DNA of 64,000 bases, taken from Coturnix japonica. Its lineage: Eukaryota; Chordata; Aves; Galliformes; Phasianidae. This document shows, piece after piece, positions 45,113 through 57,772 of the stretch. The translations under genes and the position numbers were made by a program. The DNA lies in the NCBI RefSeq assembly GCF_001577835.2, contig NC_029543.1, positions 1,052,460 through 1,116,459 of the forward strand, in the 5' to 3' direction. The notes beneath the pieces were generated by a model. It was given only the letters and a program-made list of their open reading frames with translations, had not been told where the DNA came from and ran no database searches. Positions within the stretch are counted from its first letter, which is position 1; the number at the start of each line of letters is the position of its first letter.

Positions 45113-47470
45113 ATTATTTCCACTGAAAGCTTTGACGGAATCGAAACCTTTCCGTGGAACATTTCAATTCAGTCTAATCAGCATTTTCAGATGGAAAAGT
45201 CTTCTGAAGGAAAATTTTCTTCCAGCTCATTTACTCCTGGGGCAAATGAGTGTGGTGTGGGTGTAAGGCATGGTCATGTCAGAGAGCTGGCAGTTGCCAC
45301 ATCCTTTGGCAGGTGAGAATCAGCTCCCTCCCCATCATCAACACACCATGCCATCCTTAGCAAACACCAGAGATTGATTTTGGCTACGATTTGGTGCATT
45401 TGGGGAAATAGGCTGGAATGACATGCGGTCAAGAACCCTGGACCTAGAATGAACAGGCAATCCTGTCTAGGCGTGGCAAAGTGTGTGGCCATCTATCATC
45501 TCTTTGGCTGTCTTTCTGCCTTTTTTGTTCACCAAAGCCTAATACTTTGTAACTTTGACACCAGGTTTAAGTCTAAGACCTCCATCAGCACAACTGTTTC
45601 ACTTATGCCACAGTTTTCACCAACCCATGTCCAAGTGTGTGTACAAATACACACACAAACATCCCATAAACAGGGATATTTTGGTCCTTCTTTTGTGCAG
45701 GTGTTGAAATTACATGGATGCTATGCTAAGATGGACAAAGTGGGGCTTTCTGTGTGTGTGGCTGTGCAAACCTCACCTTCAAAAAGTCAGTATCTTTATG
45801 ACAGTAAATAGGGAAATCCCCAAACAGAAAATAGATACAGGATCATGTCAGTTCGTCTAGTCCAGCATCCATTTATACATCAGTTACCTTCCTTGACTTT
45901 AGCAAGTGCAGGCCATGGATGTGGATGGAGAAAGCCAGCTTAACGAGATGGACCTTCATGAACTGATTAATAATCTGCCTCTTGTGCTGCTTCATCTCAT
46001 CTCGAGTGGTTTGACCAGCATCATTCCCTCAGTCTAGCAGTGAAATGGCACACTCTGGTCTCAGAGTGACAGCACTGACACTACAGATGTCAGCGGGTTT
46101 TAATAGCAGAAATTGCTGCCAACTCTTAAACAATGGCTCAGGCATGATAGAAGGGATAGAGGAGCCTTCCAGCCCTTCAGGCCAACTACTTCCCAGGGAC
46201 AAATTCTGCCAAAATCTGTGCAGAACTGCGGTGATAGAAGCAAAATCTATCCCAATTGCCAAATACCTCCAAGATCATTGCAATGAGAGGCCAACTCAGT
46301 GTTATCATCCTGGCAGTCCGAATCCAAATCACTGTCCATCACTGAGCTTCTTTCCCTAATGTGACAGTGAGTTACAGAGCTTATATGAAAGTCTCTACTT
46401 CATTTTGGCTAAAATATGTCACATCTCATTATTGTGCCCTTGTAGTAACTGGCAGAAGAGTGTGAGAAGCTGTAGACAGTGTCTATTCTTAGTAGTAGCT
46501 GGGGTGAATGACCACTGAAGGCAGCAATCCTCCAAAAACACTGATGAGATTCTTCTATTCCCTCTCCCTCTCTGCAATCATCTCATTCTTTGGAGGCAAT
46601 TTGAAATTGACGTGTCAAAAAACCCCCCACCCCAAAAAAACAATGTGGGAATCTTTTGGCTGCAGTGTTTTGATTGTCCACATTGAAAACCAGTGGAGAG
46701 AATAAAACAAGAGAGATTTCCAAACTTAGAGTATGAATATTTAATTGTCATTGAAAATTGATATTTGTTGTGGAAAACGTCCTACTTGATGAAAACCCAT
46801 CTTTCTGTGGGGAAAAAAATGGGTTGAATGTTTTTCTTCATGCAGCTCTTTTCACACTCACATTGCACAGCAGATGGCAACACAGAAACCACTGGGTGCA
46901 ATAACCTCCAAAATGATCTCTGAATATCTGAAATGCTCTCACAACTTGATGTGGTGGCCCAATCACTGCCACAAAGAGGCTTTTTATTCATATCTCCTTT
47001 CATAACTCACCACTTCCAACATGTTGCAGTTAGACCATCATTTCTGGAGATAAAGATTTCCAGATCTTTAAGTCAGAAGGTTGTTTTCCAATGGAGAAAA
47101 ACAAACAGTGCTCAGCATCTTCTATCCTGACAAGCAAAAAAACCCAGGGCCTTATTTCCCACTGGAAAAAAATTAAGCAAAATATTACATTCTGAGCATG
47201 GTTATGATTGGTATTGAGCAGTCTGAAGCTGAGCTGGTGCTTCTGACTTTAGGCTTACAGCATGAACCTGTGTTGTACCTCTCACCCTGATTTCTTTTGG
47301 GAATAAGGAGAGAGAAGAAGAACCGGTTGACGTCTTGGACCCAGGGCACTGCTTTCAGCAAGCATTTAATTCACCCCAGTCCATCTCAGTGTCTCATCTT
47401 TGGTGTCCACCAGGTGGCACAGGCTGTCGGCGTGTTTACAAACAGGTAAAGCTGCCTACAGTGGTGATTA
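45113..47470. other. Spacer downstream of ZAP70
   Basis: No protein match or clear repeat. Short open frames only. Confidence 0.5.
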
Positions 47471-47479
47471 TTGGCTCCT

Positions 47480-48005
47480 CTGTCCCCTCCACTCTGCCCT
47501 CATGAGACCCCATCTGGAGTAGTGCATCGAGGTCTGGGGACTCCAGCACAGGAAGGATGTGGAGCTCTCAGAGTGGGTCCAGAGGAAGGCCACAAAGATG
47601 AACAAAGTGTTGGAAAGGCTGAGGGTGCTGGGGGTGTTCAGCTTGGAGAAGGCTTTAGGGAGACCTCCCTGGGGCTTTCCAGTACTTTAGGGGAGCTTAC
47701 AGGTAGGAAGGGGAGTGACATTTCACATGGTCTGATAGTGATAGGATGATAGAGAATGGCTTTAAGCTAAGAGGGAGATTTCGGCCAGCTTTTAGGGGAT
47801 TTTTTTTTACTCAGAGGGCAGTGAGGCACTGAAACAGGCTGCCCAGTGAATCACAGAATTGTAAAGGTTAGAAGGAACATGAGTGCCCAAGGACAGGTTG
47901 GATGGGGCTCTGGGCACCCTAATCTTGTGGCTGACAGCCCACCCCATTGCAGGGGCTTGGAACTAGATGATCTTTAAGGTCCCCTCCAACCTGACTCTAT
48001 GATTA
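47480..48005 (+). repeat. CR1 LINE 3' region, longer copy with internal rearrangement
   Basis: About 0.5 kb of CR1 including GACCCCATCTGGAGTAGTGC, GGAAGGCCACAAAGATG, TTCAGCTTGGAGAAGGC, GAGGCACTGAAACAGGCTGC, CAGGTTGGATGGGGCTCTGG and the tail CCTGACTCTATGATTACC. A piece of a CR1 tip in the opposite orientation sits inside at about 47848-47880. Confidence 0.95.
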
Positions 48006-48620
48006 CCAGCACGAGATCTTTCTCCACACATCTACTGCATGCTTAGGGTGGTTCTGCTCTCCTTCCTTCCCCTCCTATCTCCCAGTGAGGCTCTGCCACC
48101 ACTGCCCCTCACCAGCGCAGCCCCCTCTTTCAGCTCCTATGCATGAGGCACTTGGACGCGTTGCTTTCTGAGTGACTCAACCCCTACATCAGTCTCTTCA
48201 ACTTCAGGCTCAGGAAGGCCACCCCCTCTGCTGCCACCATTGGGGATGACGAGTGTTCGGGGTGTAAATGCTAAGGGGAAGCAGAGTGAAAGCAGCGATG
48301 CTGCTGGGGCCACCTGACTCGTAGTGTTGCCTACCCTACCACCACCTCTTACGTAATGACTGAATGACTCTGGCTTTCCTGGGACCTCGTTATTCAAAAA
48401 AGAAAAAATTATTTTTTAAAGAAAAGATATAAGAAAAAAAAAAAAAAAGATCTTCACTGACTCACTGACATGTTTCTCAGGACAGGGCTGTCACCAGCAA
48501 GCAAGCTCTAAGGCGGAAGAGCAGCTCATCAACCCTCACCCTGCACAGTGCTGTTGGACACACAGGCTAACCCTGTGTAACCTACAAGGTAAGTCCTGGC
48601 CAGGGGACACAGGCAAAAGG
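48006..48620. other. Spacer without recognised content
   Basis: Unique sequence with an A-rich run at about 48405-48450. No gene match. Confidence 0.5.
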
Positions 48621-48623
48621 TGA

Positions 48624-48800
48624 TTCCCTTCCCTTCCCTTCCCTTCCCTTCCCTTCCCTTCCCTTCCCTTCCCTTCCCTTCCCTTCCCTTCCCTCCCTCC
48701 CTTCCGCTTCCCTTCCCTTCCTTTCCCCTTCCTTCCCTCCCTTCCTTCGCCAATTCCCTTCCTCCGCCCCTTCCCTTCCCTTCTCCTTCCCTTCCCCTAC
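48624..48800. repeat. (TTCCC)n microsatellite
   Basis: About 70 bases of near-perfect CCCTT units followed by 100 bases of imperfect TTCC/TTCCC. The - strand frames across it (GKGRE repeats) are artefacts. Confidence 0.97.
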
Positions 48801-48824
48801 CCTGGCAATACAACCAGTTTTTGT

Positions 48825-49025
48825 AGAGTCATAGAATTGTTGGAGTTGGAAGAGACCATTAAAGTACATCTAGTCCAACTCCCCAGCAATGAATAGGGAC
48901 ATCCACAGCTGCATCAGAGACTCAGGGCCCCATCCAGCCTGACCTTGAGTGTCAAGGACCCATCGGTTTTGTTCCTAAGGGTTTCTAAGTGTTTCAAACC
49001 TTTTGCTTCCGTCTTCTGCCTCCTC
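48825..49025 (-). repeat. CR1 LINE 3' fragment
   Basis: Inverted CR1: AGAGTCATAGAATTGTTGGAG, TTGGAAGAGACCATTAAAG, CTAGTCCAACTCCCC, then GCATCAGAGACTCAGGGCC. Confidence 0.93.
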
Positions 49026-52000
49026 ACCCTGTCCTTCCTTTGACACTTTTGGCCAGCTTTTCAAAAATGCAGAGTCCCTAGCTGCAAATCTGTTCTGAAA
49101 AACTCATCCTTTCTTTCAAAGTCCGTGTAATTGGCTTCCCTTTGCTTTCTCTGTACGAGGAAGATATTGATGCATATGCCTTTCAGTACATCCCTGGTCA
49201 TGTTAGAAGAACTGAAAGCCAAGATCAAAAATTCACATGATCCAGATGTTGATAACTTCCTAAAAAATCAATCATTAACACTATGTCAGGCTGCTTCTTT
49301 CTACCATTTCTCAGCTTTTAGAGTGGTTTCTTCACAAAGCTTCTGGCAACAAGCCTTTTCCTCTCTTGCTTTGAAAAAGCTTTTGCATCTCATTTCAAAG
49401 ATGGGGAGGGGCTGTTGTCATTTCACCCTCTACCTCTCTAGGTCTCCCCTTCAAAAACAAATTTGAGAGCAGAAGAAAGGGGGAACTATTCCAAACTATA
49501 ATTTCAACTATACGCAGTCCATTTTTAAGTGAGGCATGTTTGTTGTACCTGGGGGAAGGTCTAAAATTATCATGTTATTTCTGAAGCTTGTGGGGAAGTA
49601 GTTTTGGATTTTAAAGCTGACAATTCTCATGACACTTGTACACAAACAAAAGGGATATTTAACCAACCCCCCTTTACTGCCCGGGATTTGCTGTCCTTAT
49701 TTTGATGTGGCAAATAATTAATGTTACAGTGAAGAAGATAAAACATATATTAGTAGAACGGGATGAATGTCACGGTCATGAACTTAGAGGGATCACATAT
49801 TCCACTTCAAGGACCTTATTTGGTGTTAGAAGCACTTAAAAACAGCATAGAAATCTCTACCAAGAGCTTTGATTTTGTGCTTATAGATCACAGCACGGTC
49901 TATGGCTATGCCAAAGGCTATGCCATAAAGCCTCCTTTCTTAATGGGTCCCTGTGAACTCTAAAACAAGGTAATTCCTCCCCTATGAGCAGAAGGGAGGA
50001 ATCTACAACCATTTTTTATATCCCAAAAGATCATGGCCCATTGGAACTTTCTCAGGTTGCTGTGGTAGCAGTAGCTATGTCCTTGCTTTCCATTCCATGC
50101 AAAAACCCATATTATTTTTGCACCTGATGGTCATCGCAAGCTGATCTGCAGCAGAGAATCCTCTAGAGAGAAAAGCTAATATGCAAAATAAAATGAAACT
50201 GCCATCCTGAATTCAGTGGAATTAACCAAATTTCCCCTTCTACATAAGCAGCGAGATGGCAGATATAAAATGCAAGTTAATAAGGCAGTGAGTATTTGTT
50301 GTTAAACCAAATGATGACACTACATCTGCCAGAGATGTCTATCTGTCTGGATGTTGCAAATCTGCCAAACCTCAATCTGCTGCTCATAATCTCTTGGTTA
50401 TTTATATAAGCAACATAAATTGTAGTTCTACCGAGGGAGTCGTTAATGTTAGCAGACAAAAGGTAACGGTAAATGAATAGCAAAGTGTACATTAAAGATC
50501 TGTTTCTGAAGGGTGTCAGTGAAGTTATCTGAAAAGTTCTGTCATTAAATAAATAAATAGTGGGGTAAATAAATTGATAGTGGGGTAAGCACAGTTTTCT
50601 CTCACCTGCCATGACTTTCAGTGGCCGTGGTGTATCCTCACTTATTTGAAAAACAACAGGACATGATTTTTCCTTACAAACCAAATTTGAAAAGAATTTC
50701 CTTGGATTTCTCATTCCTTGAAATTTCTCTCATAGTTTCCTCTGGTTTCTGGGTTGTTCCTCCACCTTCTGGCTTGGTTATGGCATAGGGTTGGTTTGAG
50801 GTGTGCTTTTGCTTTGCTGCCATGTCAATGTGGCCGTGGTGGTTGGAGCTGAAGTGTCCCCACCAGTGGTCCTTGGATTGAAGTATCCCCACCATTGGTG
50901 CTTGGGAAGGTGAGGACTGGTCCAGTGCAGTTGGGGATCTCACATAGCAAAGATTTGCTAGTGAGAGCAGGGGTGGTGGTGAGTACAGCAATCTGCGTCC
51001 AGTTGTGTGTAGTAATAGTGCAATGAATAACTCAAGGCATGGGAAAATGATGGCTTTCTACTGCTGATTTCTGTGGAAAAGCATTATAACCTGGGTACTG
51101 ATTTCTGCTGCTCTGGGTGAAATCTGGAATAGGTCACACTGCATTTGTAGAGATGCTCTTCATTATGGCTTCAGACAGAACTCAACAGCAGCAATTCATT
51201 ATAAACCAGAAATATTATTTCTAGGACTGGATCAGGTGAATTACCATTTCACTTCAGTTACCCAGGAGTATGTATTTTGAGTCTGATAAAGCACTGATAA
51301 GCACCAAGTCGCTTTGGGTACAGAGAAACTCAATGAGCTGGGAACGAAATAAGGAGTTTCGTCTTTAGAAGCAGTGGGTTTCTCACCAGTTCTGTGTGCG
51401 ATAGAAACTCAAGCAGATGCATGACTCTGCCTTGCAGCATCTTCAAAAGTTTCTTTTATTTCCTGTGATAGCAGACAGAGTGAAAGGGAAACCTCTGACT
51501 TGATATTAACAGCTAATGAATGAGAGATGTGATCACATTCTGCAGTGGATGCCCTTTGCACACACTTCAGAGAGCGCAGGAGGCCTGGCAGCCTTCAAGG
51601 CAAGTGAGTAGTGATGGCTTCCTTCCTTTAAAAAGCAATGGGGATGGCATGGTACATAGAAAAATACCTGCTCCTCGCCATGCTCTGCTCCTGATCGGAT
51701 ACTTACTTTGTGAAAATGGTTTCTATCTCTCATTCTGAAACAGAAGGGTAAGCACTGAGTTTTATTTAGGAGTGTTTTAAAGGGGATGCTGAGATCAGTC
51801 CTCCATCCTGGAGGTGCTTGTGGTAGAGATGGAGCAGGAAAAGACATGGAGAGCTCGGCTGTGGTTTGTTCACTTATAGCAAAGCTGTCTCTTAGGGCTG
51901 GGGTCTCAATGAGTGCACTGCTGGGTTAGCAGAATGCTGTGGGGATTTCTGTGTGCTGTCTGCCTTCGTCTGCACGGCTCAGCAGCTGTTTTCTAAATCA

Positions 52001-53070
52001 GGACTGTTTTGTAACTGCTGATGTGAGTGCACAAGGAGCAGGTGAATGGGTGATCAAGCAGGTCCTGAAGGCTTTCCTGTCCAAAGAAGGGCTTTAGGGA
52101 TGGGCTTTTTGGAACAGGTGATTGAAAAGATAGAAAGTCAGGAGTATCAGCTGTAGGAGGTGTTTTGTTCTGATTTGTTAGCGAATGGGTTTTGAAAATG
52201 AGGGGCAGCACATTGTTTTTAATAGGGTTTGTTTTGATTTTCCTCCTTAAGTATTGCTATGAACTGTGACTGTGGTGTCTTTGCAGTGTCTTCAGGGAGG
52301 GGGATTTTGTCATTTGCAAATGATTGTGTTGTCTTTCAAAAGAGGTTTTCACATGTCCTTGGTGCTGACTTTGGGTGGTAATATCTAGGAAAGATGAGAA
52401 ATGCATTGAATTGTTTCCTGGTGGTTCTTGACTTTTCATTTCCAAGATTGAAAGCCACAGATGCTCAAAAGTTAATGGCAGCTTTGTTTAAGGCAGCGTT
52501 TCTGCCTTGTCTCATGAGAAGCTTGTAGCCTATGCTTTGCTTTAAAAACACACTCATGCCTCTTTGATTTCATAGCAGTGATATTCTTTGCCACGGAGAG
52601 GAAGGGACTTACCTGTGGGTCTTGTCCGCCTCTCATTTCTTCCTTTTGATGAGGCATTGCCCTATCATCTGGGGTAACTTTCAGATAATGATGAGCTTAT
52701 CTTCATGAATTGATCTTCATTTTTAAAGAAACTGTCGTGACAGCATTTTTTGTCAGGTTCTGTATGAACCTGATGGAATTTTCCATCCCTGGGTAGGCCG
52801 AGCAAAGCAGGGCTGTGCAGGGCAGCATGCGCTGTGAGCAGACGTCCACCTCCAAAGGTGGAACAAGATTTATCCTAAATCACTCCAAGGGAAATGCAGC
52901 TCCACCTTCCTGGTAACACAAGACCAAATGCTGCCATCTAAAATATGCACACACAGGAATTAAGAACTTCATATCTGTCATCTGTGCTCTTGCATGGCAT
53001 TATCTCATGTCTTTTTGTTCTAGAAGCAATATCACTGATCTGATATAGTAGGAGGTCTGGTCCTGGAGAT
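49026..53070. other. Spacer without recognised genes
   Basis: About 4 kb of AT-rich unique sequence. No open frame over 145 residues and none resembling a known protein. Short AAAT runs near 50545-50590. Confidence 0.5.
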
Positions 53071-53135
53071 CACAGAATCACAGAATTATCAAGGTTGGAA
53101 AAGACCTAGAAGATCATCCAGTCCAACCATAATTT
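53071..53135 (-). repeat. CR1 LINE 3' tip
   Basis: CACAGAATCACAGAATTATC, AAGGTTGGAAAAGACCTAGAAG, CATCCAGTCCAACC, i.e. a tip-only CR1 copy. Confidence 0.93.
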
Positions 53136-55030
53136 TTTATTAAAGATTTGTGCATTGGTCTTGAATGTGCTGCCAGGAAACAATTTGCGTTAGAAAGTGT
53201 GGCTTGGTCATGCTAATTGATCTAATTGATCTTGTTGGAGTGAGTTAGCTTGGGGGAACTCCAGCACAGTATTATTGCATCCACATGAAACAGCTCAGAG
53301 GTCACTGTGTGGTGCAGAAATGGTGAGAGAAAAGGGCACAATTCATCTATTCTGGCTTTAGATGTTCTTGGGGCAGGGTGTACCCAGTAGGGCTGGAACT
53401 AAGGGAATAAGACAAGTGAAAAATGTCTATGAAATACCCAAGTGTATCCAGCATAATCTGCCAAAAATCCAGTGTTTCCCACCCAAACCATGAAATAACG
53501 CTGAGGGAGAAAATGGATTTTTGTTTCAAAAGGTGATTTCTTCTCAGAGAAAAAAAATGTTTTCATGCACTGTCCTACCTTGAGTCATAGTGTACAGGGG
53601 AAGGTGCCGGGGGAGCAGAGGAGAGCTGGATGGAGCAAACCACATGAGGATTCTTTATCCATCAGCAGCACACACTGAGGGTTCTGCAGACCAAGAGCTG
53701 CAAAACTCCGTAGCTTGCAAAGAATCATCATCGACTTTGAAGTTTTAAGAGATTATCAGAGCATTTCCAGTCTTACAGCCCACTGTCAACAAACAGTAAA
53801 ATGTTGAGGTCGGTTTGCAATACCTTGAGGCTAGTTGCTGTGGGCAGTGCAGCCTGCACAGTGGTTTGATCATAAGTATGAAGGAATTGATGGAGGTTTG
53901 TACAGCTTATAGTTGTAAGAACCTGCAGTTCTGCTGGTGAGGTTGGGGAGGCTCTCATTGCTTCAAGTGTCACACATCCCAACAATGAAAACTGCAATTT
54001 ATCCCTAACAAAAACCCTGTTGTGATTAAGCACCAAAGGCAACAATGTAATCTAGAGTCTTAGTGCATTCAAAAAGCTGAATCTATCTTTCAGACCCCTG
54101 GAAATCAAGTCTTTCTATACAGATTCAGAGAGCATGGACGGGTTTTAAAGGGAATCCTCGCAGGGTCTTGCAGTCTGGTTTTCAAACAAGAAACCAATGG
54201 AATGCAAAGCTGTGCTGGGAATCAGACTTCAGTAAACCTGGTCCAAAAAGTGAACATACTCAACTTTAAAGCTCTGTCTGCAAGGCAGCGCAACACACTG
54301 ACAGACATAGAGGCATCGCAACACATTGGCAGCCTTGCAGCAACATTTGGCAGCGTGAGTCAACAATCCTTTGTGTGTTTTCAAAATAGATGTGCAGCAA
54401 ATACGTGACTTTGGCAGATTCTCAGCATTTCTGAGTCAGTTTTGCTTTGAATGTAAGTTTAAAGCATTGCCAACAAGATTGATTCTTCCATCAGTATGAA
54501 GCACAGAAGCAGTTTTCCTGGAGCTCAGTAATGTAGGTCCATGGGTTTTCTCCCAGTTTTTTCCCTGTAGGATCATATCATCTCCCATTGAAATGCAAAA
54601 AGGGATTGATACGTATTCCTCAGCAGTACTTGCTAACCTCTGCCTTAGCATGAATATAAATAACCAATAATTATTAGAATAATTAGAATGATTAGAATAA
54701 TAGCCCTTTACCTTAAATAGGCCAGTAGGTTTAGAGAACGCTGTGAGATATTACCAAACCACAGACCAAACAGCAGAGAGGACCAAAACATGTTTACTGA
54801 GGCGCTTAACAGTGCTTGCACTGCACGATGTTCCTGCGAGAAGCTTGCAAAAGTTTCTACTGTAAATCATAGCACGCTCGCTGGGTCTTGCTGCTACTAT
54901 CTCATTTTATCAGGGCAAATTCTGAATAACTCCTGTGGGTTAGATACTGAAGTATAGAGAAGCTTGAGATTAGTAGCTAAGAGCTGATTTGGTTTAAGCT
55001 GGTATGATCAGGGAGTGTAAAAGTGGGCAA

Positions 55031-55105
55031 GTCATGGGATGGCTGAGGTTGGAAGAGACCTTAGAGATCACAGAGCTCCAACCTTCTGCCTCATTTCCAC
55101 CAGCA
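55031..55105 (-). repeat. CR1 LINE 3' tip
   Basis: GTCATGGGATGGCTGAGG, TTGGAAGAGACCTTAGAGATC and AGCTCCAACC in inverted CR1 order. Confidence 0.8.
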
Positions 55106-55544
55106 AAAAGCAAGGGTTGCTTAGCTCAATCTTTGTGCTGATTTAAGATTGCTCTTTCAATCTTAAATTCTGCTGCTATTTTGACTATGGTGGGGTCAAA
55201 TGCCAGTGATGTCTCTGTGGATAGCCCTCTTGGCTCTGTTTTAAAAGAAGATCCAGCTCAGAAGTAGAACTGGTGTTTGTAGATATGAATTTGTGATGTA
55301 AGTAGGGGTGAAATGAGCGGATGTGTAGATTTAAGAGAAAGTCTGTAACATGTAGAAGAAGAAGTGATATGAAAAGTGGTAACATTTAGATGTGTATATT
55401 AAAGATTAATAAAACATAGATGTTCACTTTATTAAAATGTTTGCATTTTAGGTGATCCGGTTCATTCTCTGTTCTCATAAAATACGTGACCCACTGCAGT
55501 GTTCAGTTTCACAGCTTCTATAACCCACCCACTGGAAATGTGGG

Positions 55545-55662
55545 GGCACTGGGCAGCCAGATCTGGTGCCTGATGTGGTGGTTGACAACTCTGCCCACAG
55601 CAGAGATGCTGAAAGTAGAAAATCTTCAAGATCCCTTCCAACCCAAGCCACGATTCTGTGAT
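55545..55662 (+). repeat. CR1 LINE 3' fragment
   Basis: CACTGGGCAGCCAGATCTGG, AGATCCCTTCCAACCCAAGC and a short tail ACGATTCTGTGAT. Confidence 0.88.
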
Positions 55663-57399
55663 TTACGCCGTACTTGAATTCACCTAATATTTCATGATAC
55701 AAGAACAATTAGATTGAGACAGCTCAAAGATCTGCCTGGTGCAATCTTTTGTCCGTTATTTGCTTCCCTTTCTGCTTTTGATGGTCACACTATCCCAAGG
55801 CAACAAAACTACAAATTTTAATGTTGTGTTGCACAAAGACGTGCTTCCTTCTCTTTCTTTGTAATCCACTGCCTGATAACTCCAGTGCCTGTCCTTTATT
55901 CTTGAGAAATAATGAGTTAGCCTTTCCGTATACAGAAACAATTTCAAATCTATGCCCTGTTCCAGTTGCCTTTTGCTGGCAATATTCTAATTTTACTGCA
56001 TCCTTGGGAAGAAGAATAACTTAACCTGATCACCTCAAATTATGATCAGGAAAAAAACAACCAGATTCACCATTGTTTGATGAGGCAGTGTATTTTATTT
56101 AAAGATAAATGCGTATCACCTTGTACATCTGCAGTGAAGCAGTTCCTGTCAGATATATACTTTTGCTGGAGGGCTCTGTACAACCTGTTGGAAAGTATAG
56201 TTCATCAGAGGCTGCTCAGGGTGGAGATAAGAGAAGAAGGGGTTGTTTGCTAGAAGGAAGAACTCAGGTTTTTTTGTTACTTATTTTTGTTCTGTCTTAT
56301 GCATACCTCTTTTGGGTCCCTTTTATTTCATGTTCTTCCCAGCTACATTGACCAGAGTCTGTTGGTTACAGCAATCTTGAAACTTCTTATAGGACGTCCT
56401 CATGGCAGGCACTGGGAGCAAGAAGTGGACAAGGAGAAGACAAACTACTTTGCCTGATGCAGCTGATGAGTTTACACAGTGAAAAACCCACCTGTTCATC
56501 TTTGACTCATTCAACAAAGAAGTCACGTCAAATACTAACTTGAAAAATTCCTGGTAAGTGATTAAGCCCTAAAACAATAGAGTATTTCTAACTTTTGACG
56601 CTGCCAGTAACCACAGGCACACTCACTTTGATGCTTTGAGCTCAGGAGTCAATTTAAACAAAAACCAGAGGAATTACCCCAAACATATTCATGCTAAAGG
56701 AGATTCTGTGTTTTGGTCTTTGGAATCTTTGCATACAGTTTGAGATCTCAAAGAGTTACAGCTAAATTAAAACAAACACATTCTAAATGCATTTAATGAC
56801 AAAATCACACTGTCTGGGACAGCGTACTTTCCTGAAACTTGTACTGATTTAAACCAGCAAAAAACTCTGGTTGTGCTGAACGAAGTCAGACATCAAATAG
56901 ATGTGGATTTGTCTGTAGATATATATTTGTCTGTTTTAAAGATCTGCATAAAGGGTGTCAGAGGGACCACATGCAGGTGCTCACTTCTAGACATCCTTGC
57001 TTGATCAGCACAGTGCATTTGACTTCCCAGAGGATCCACATGTTACAGGAAGCGTGTAGTTCAGAGGGAGATGTGTGGTGATAACTCCTTGTGGTTGTCC
57101 TACCAAAATCACAGATGTCATCAAATCCAGCTTTATAAAGTAAGACCAGTGGACCAGGACTGAGGAGATAAATTTGAGTTGTAATCTTATTTCATCTGCT
57201 AAGGCATGTAACTAAAGTAAATCAGTTCTCCCTTTGCCTTCTTTATCTGAAAAACAGAGGCAATGAGACTTATCTCCTATGTAGGGCAGTTTGAGATCAG
57301 TGGGAGATAAACAATATGTGAAAGCAACTTTTGTTATCCTGATTTAAGTCAGGCAAAGTGCTTGTGATTGTGCACAGGGCTGGCAGAACACCACCTCTT

Positions 57400-57573
57400 T
57401 AACTCTTCCCAGTCATCTTTTGGGTACTCTGTGGAGGCATCCAAGATCAGAGGGCAAGGTTTGAGCAACCTGATGGAGCTTTGGGTGTCTGTGTTCATTG
57501 CAAGGAGTGGGACCACATGGCCTGGAAGGTTCCCTTCTAACTCAGATGGTACTATGACTCTATGGCTCTGTGA
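57400..57573 (+). repeat. CR1 LINE 3' fragment
   Basis: GTGGAGGCATCCAAGATCAG, GAGCAACCTGATGGAGCTTT, GGAAGGTTCCCTTCTAACTC and the tail ACTATGACTCTATGG. It ends 200 bases before the NFILZ start codon. Confidence 0.88.
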
Positions 57574-57772
57574 TGGTCTTTGAGGCAATGCTGAGATTTG
57601 AGGACTTGGATGAGTCAACTGTGTTCCTTGTGTGTCTGCAGGAAAAAAAATCACGTGGCTATCTTGATTTTATTTTATTTTCATATTGTTTGTTAATGTA
57701 ATGATTAACAGCAGCTTCAGGGCTAACAGTTTTATGTCTCAGTTCTTTCAGAACTGAGCTGCATCAACAACC

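Larger units (their letters stand above)
53136..57394. other. Spacer upstream of NFILZ
   Basis: Contains two CR1 ends (55031-55105 and 55545-55662) and otherwise unique sequence. An NFILZ promoter and 5' exon may lie here or in the next kilobase, but I cannot place them. Confidence 0.45.

Noticed and set aside
47471-47749. 92-residue frame on +
   Set aside because: Lies in the 3' region of a CR1 LINE.
48529-48869. Lys/Gly/Arg/Glu-rich repeat frames on -
   Set aside because: Direct translation of the (TTCCC)n microsatellite.
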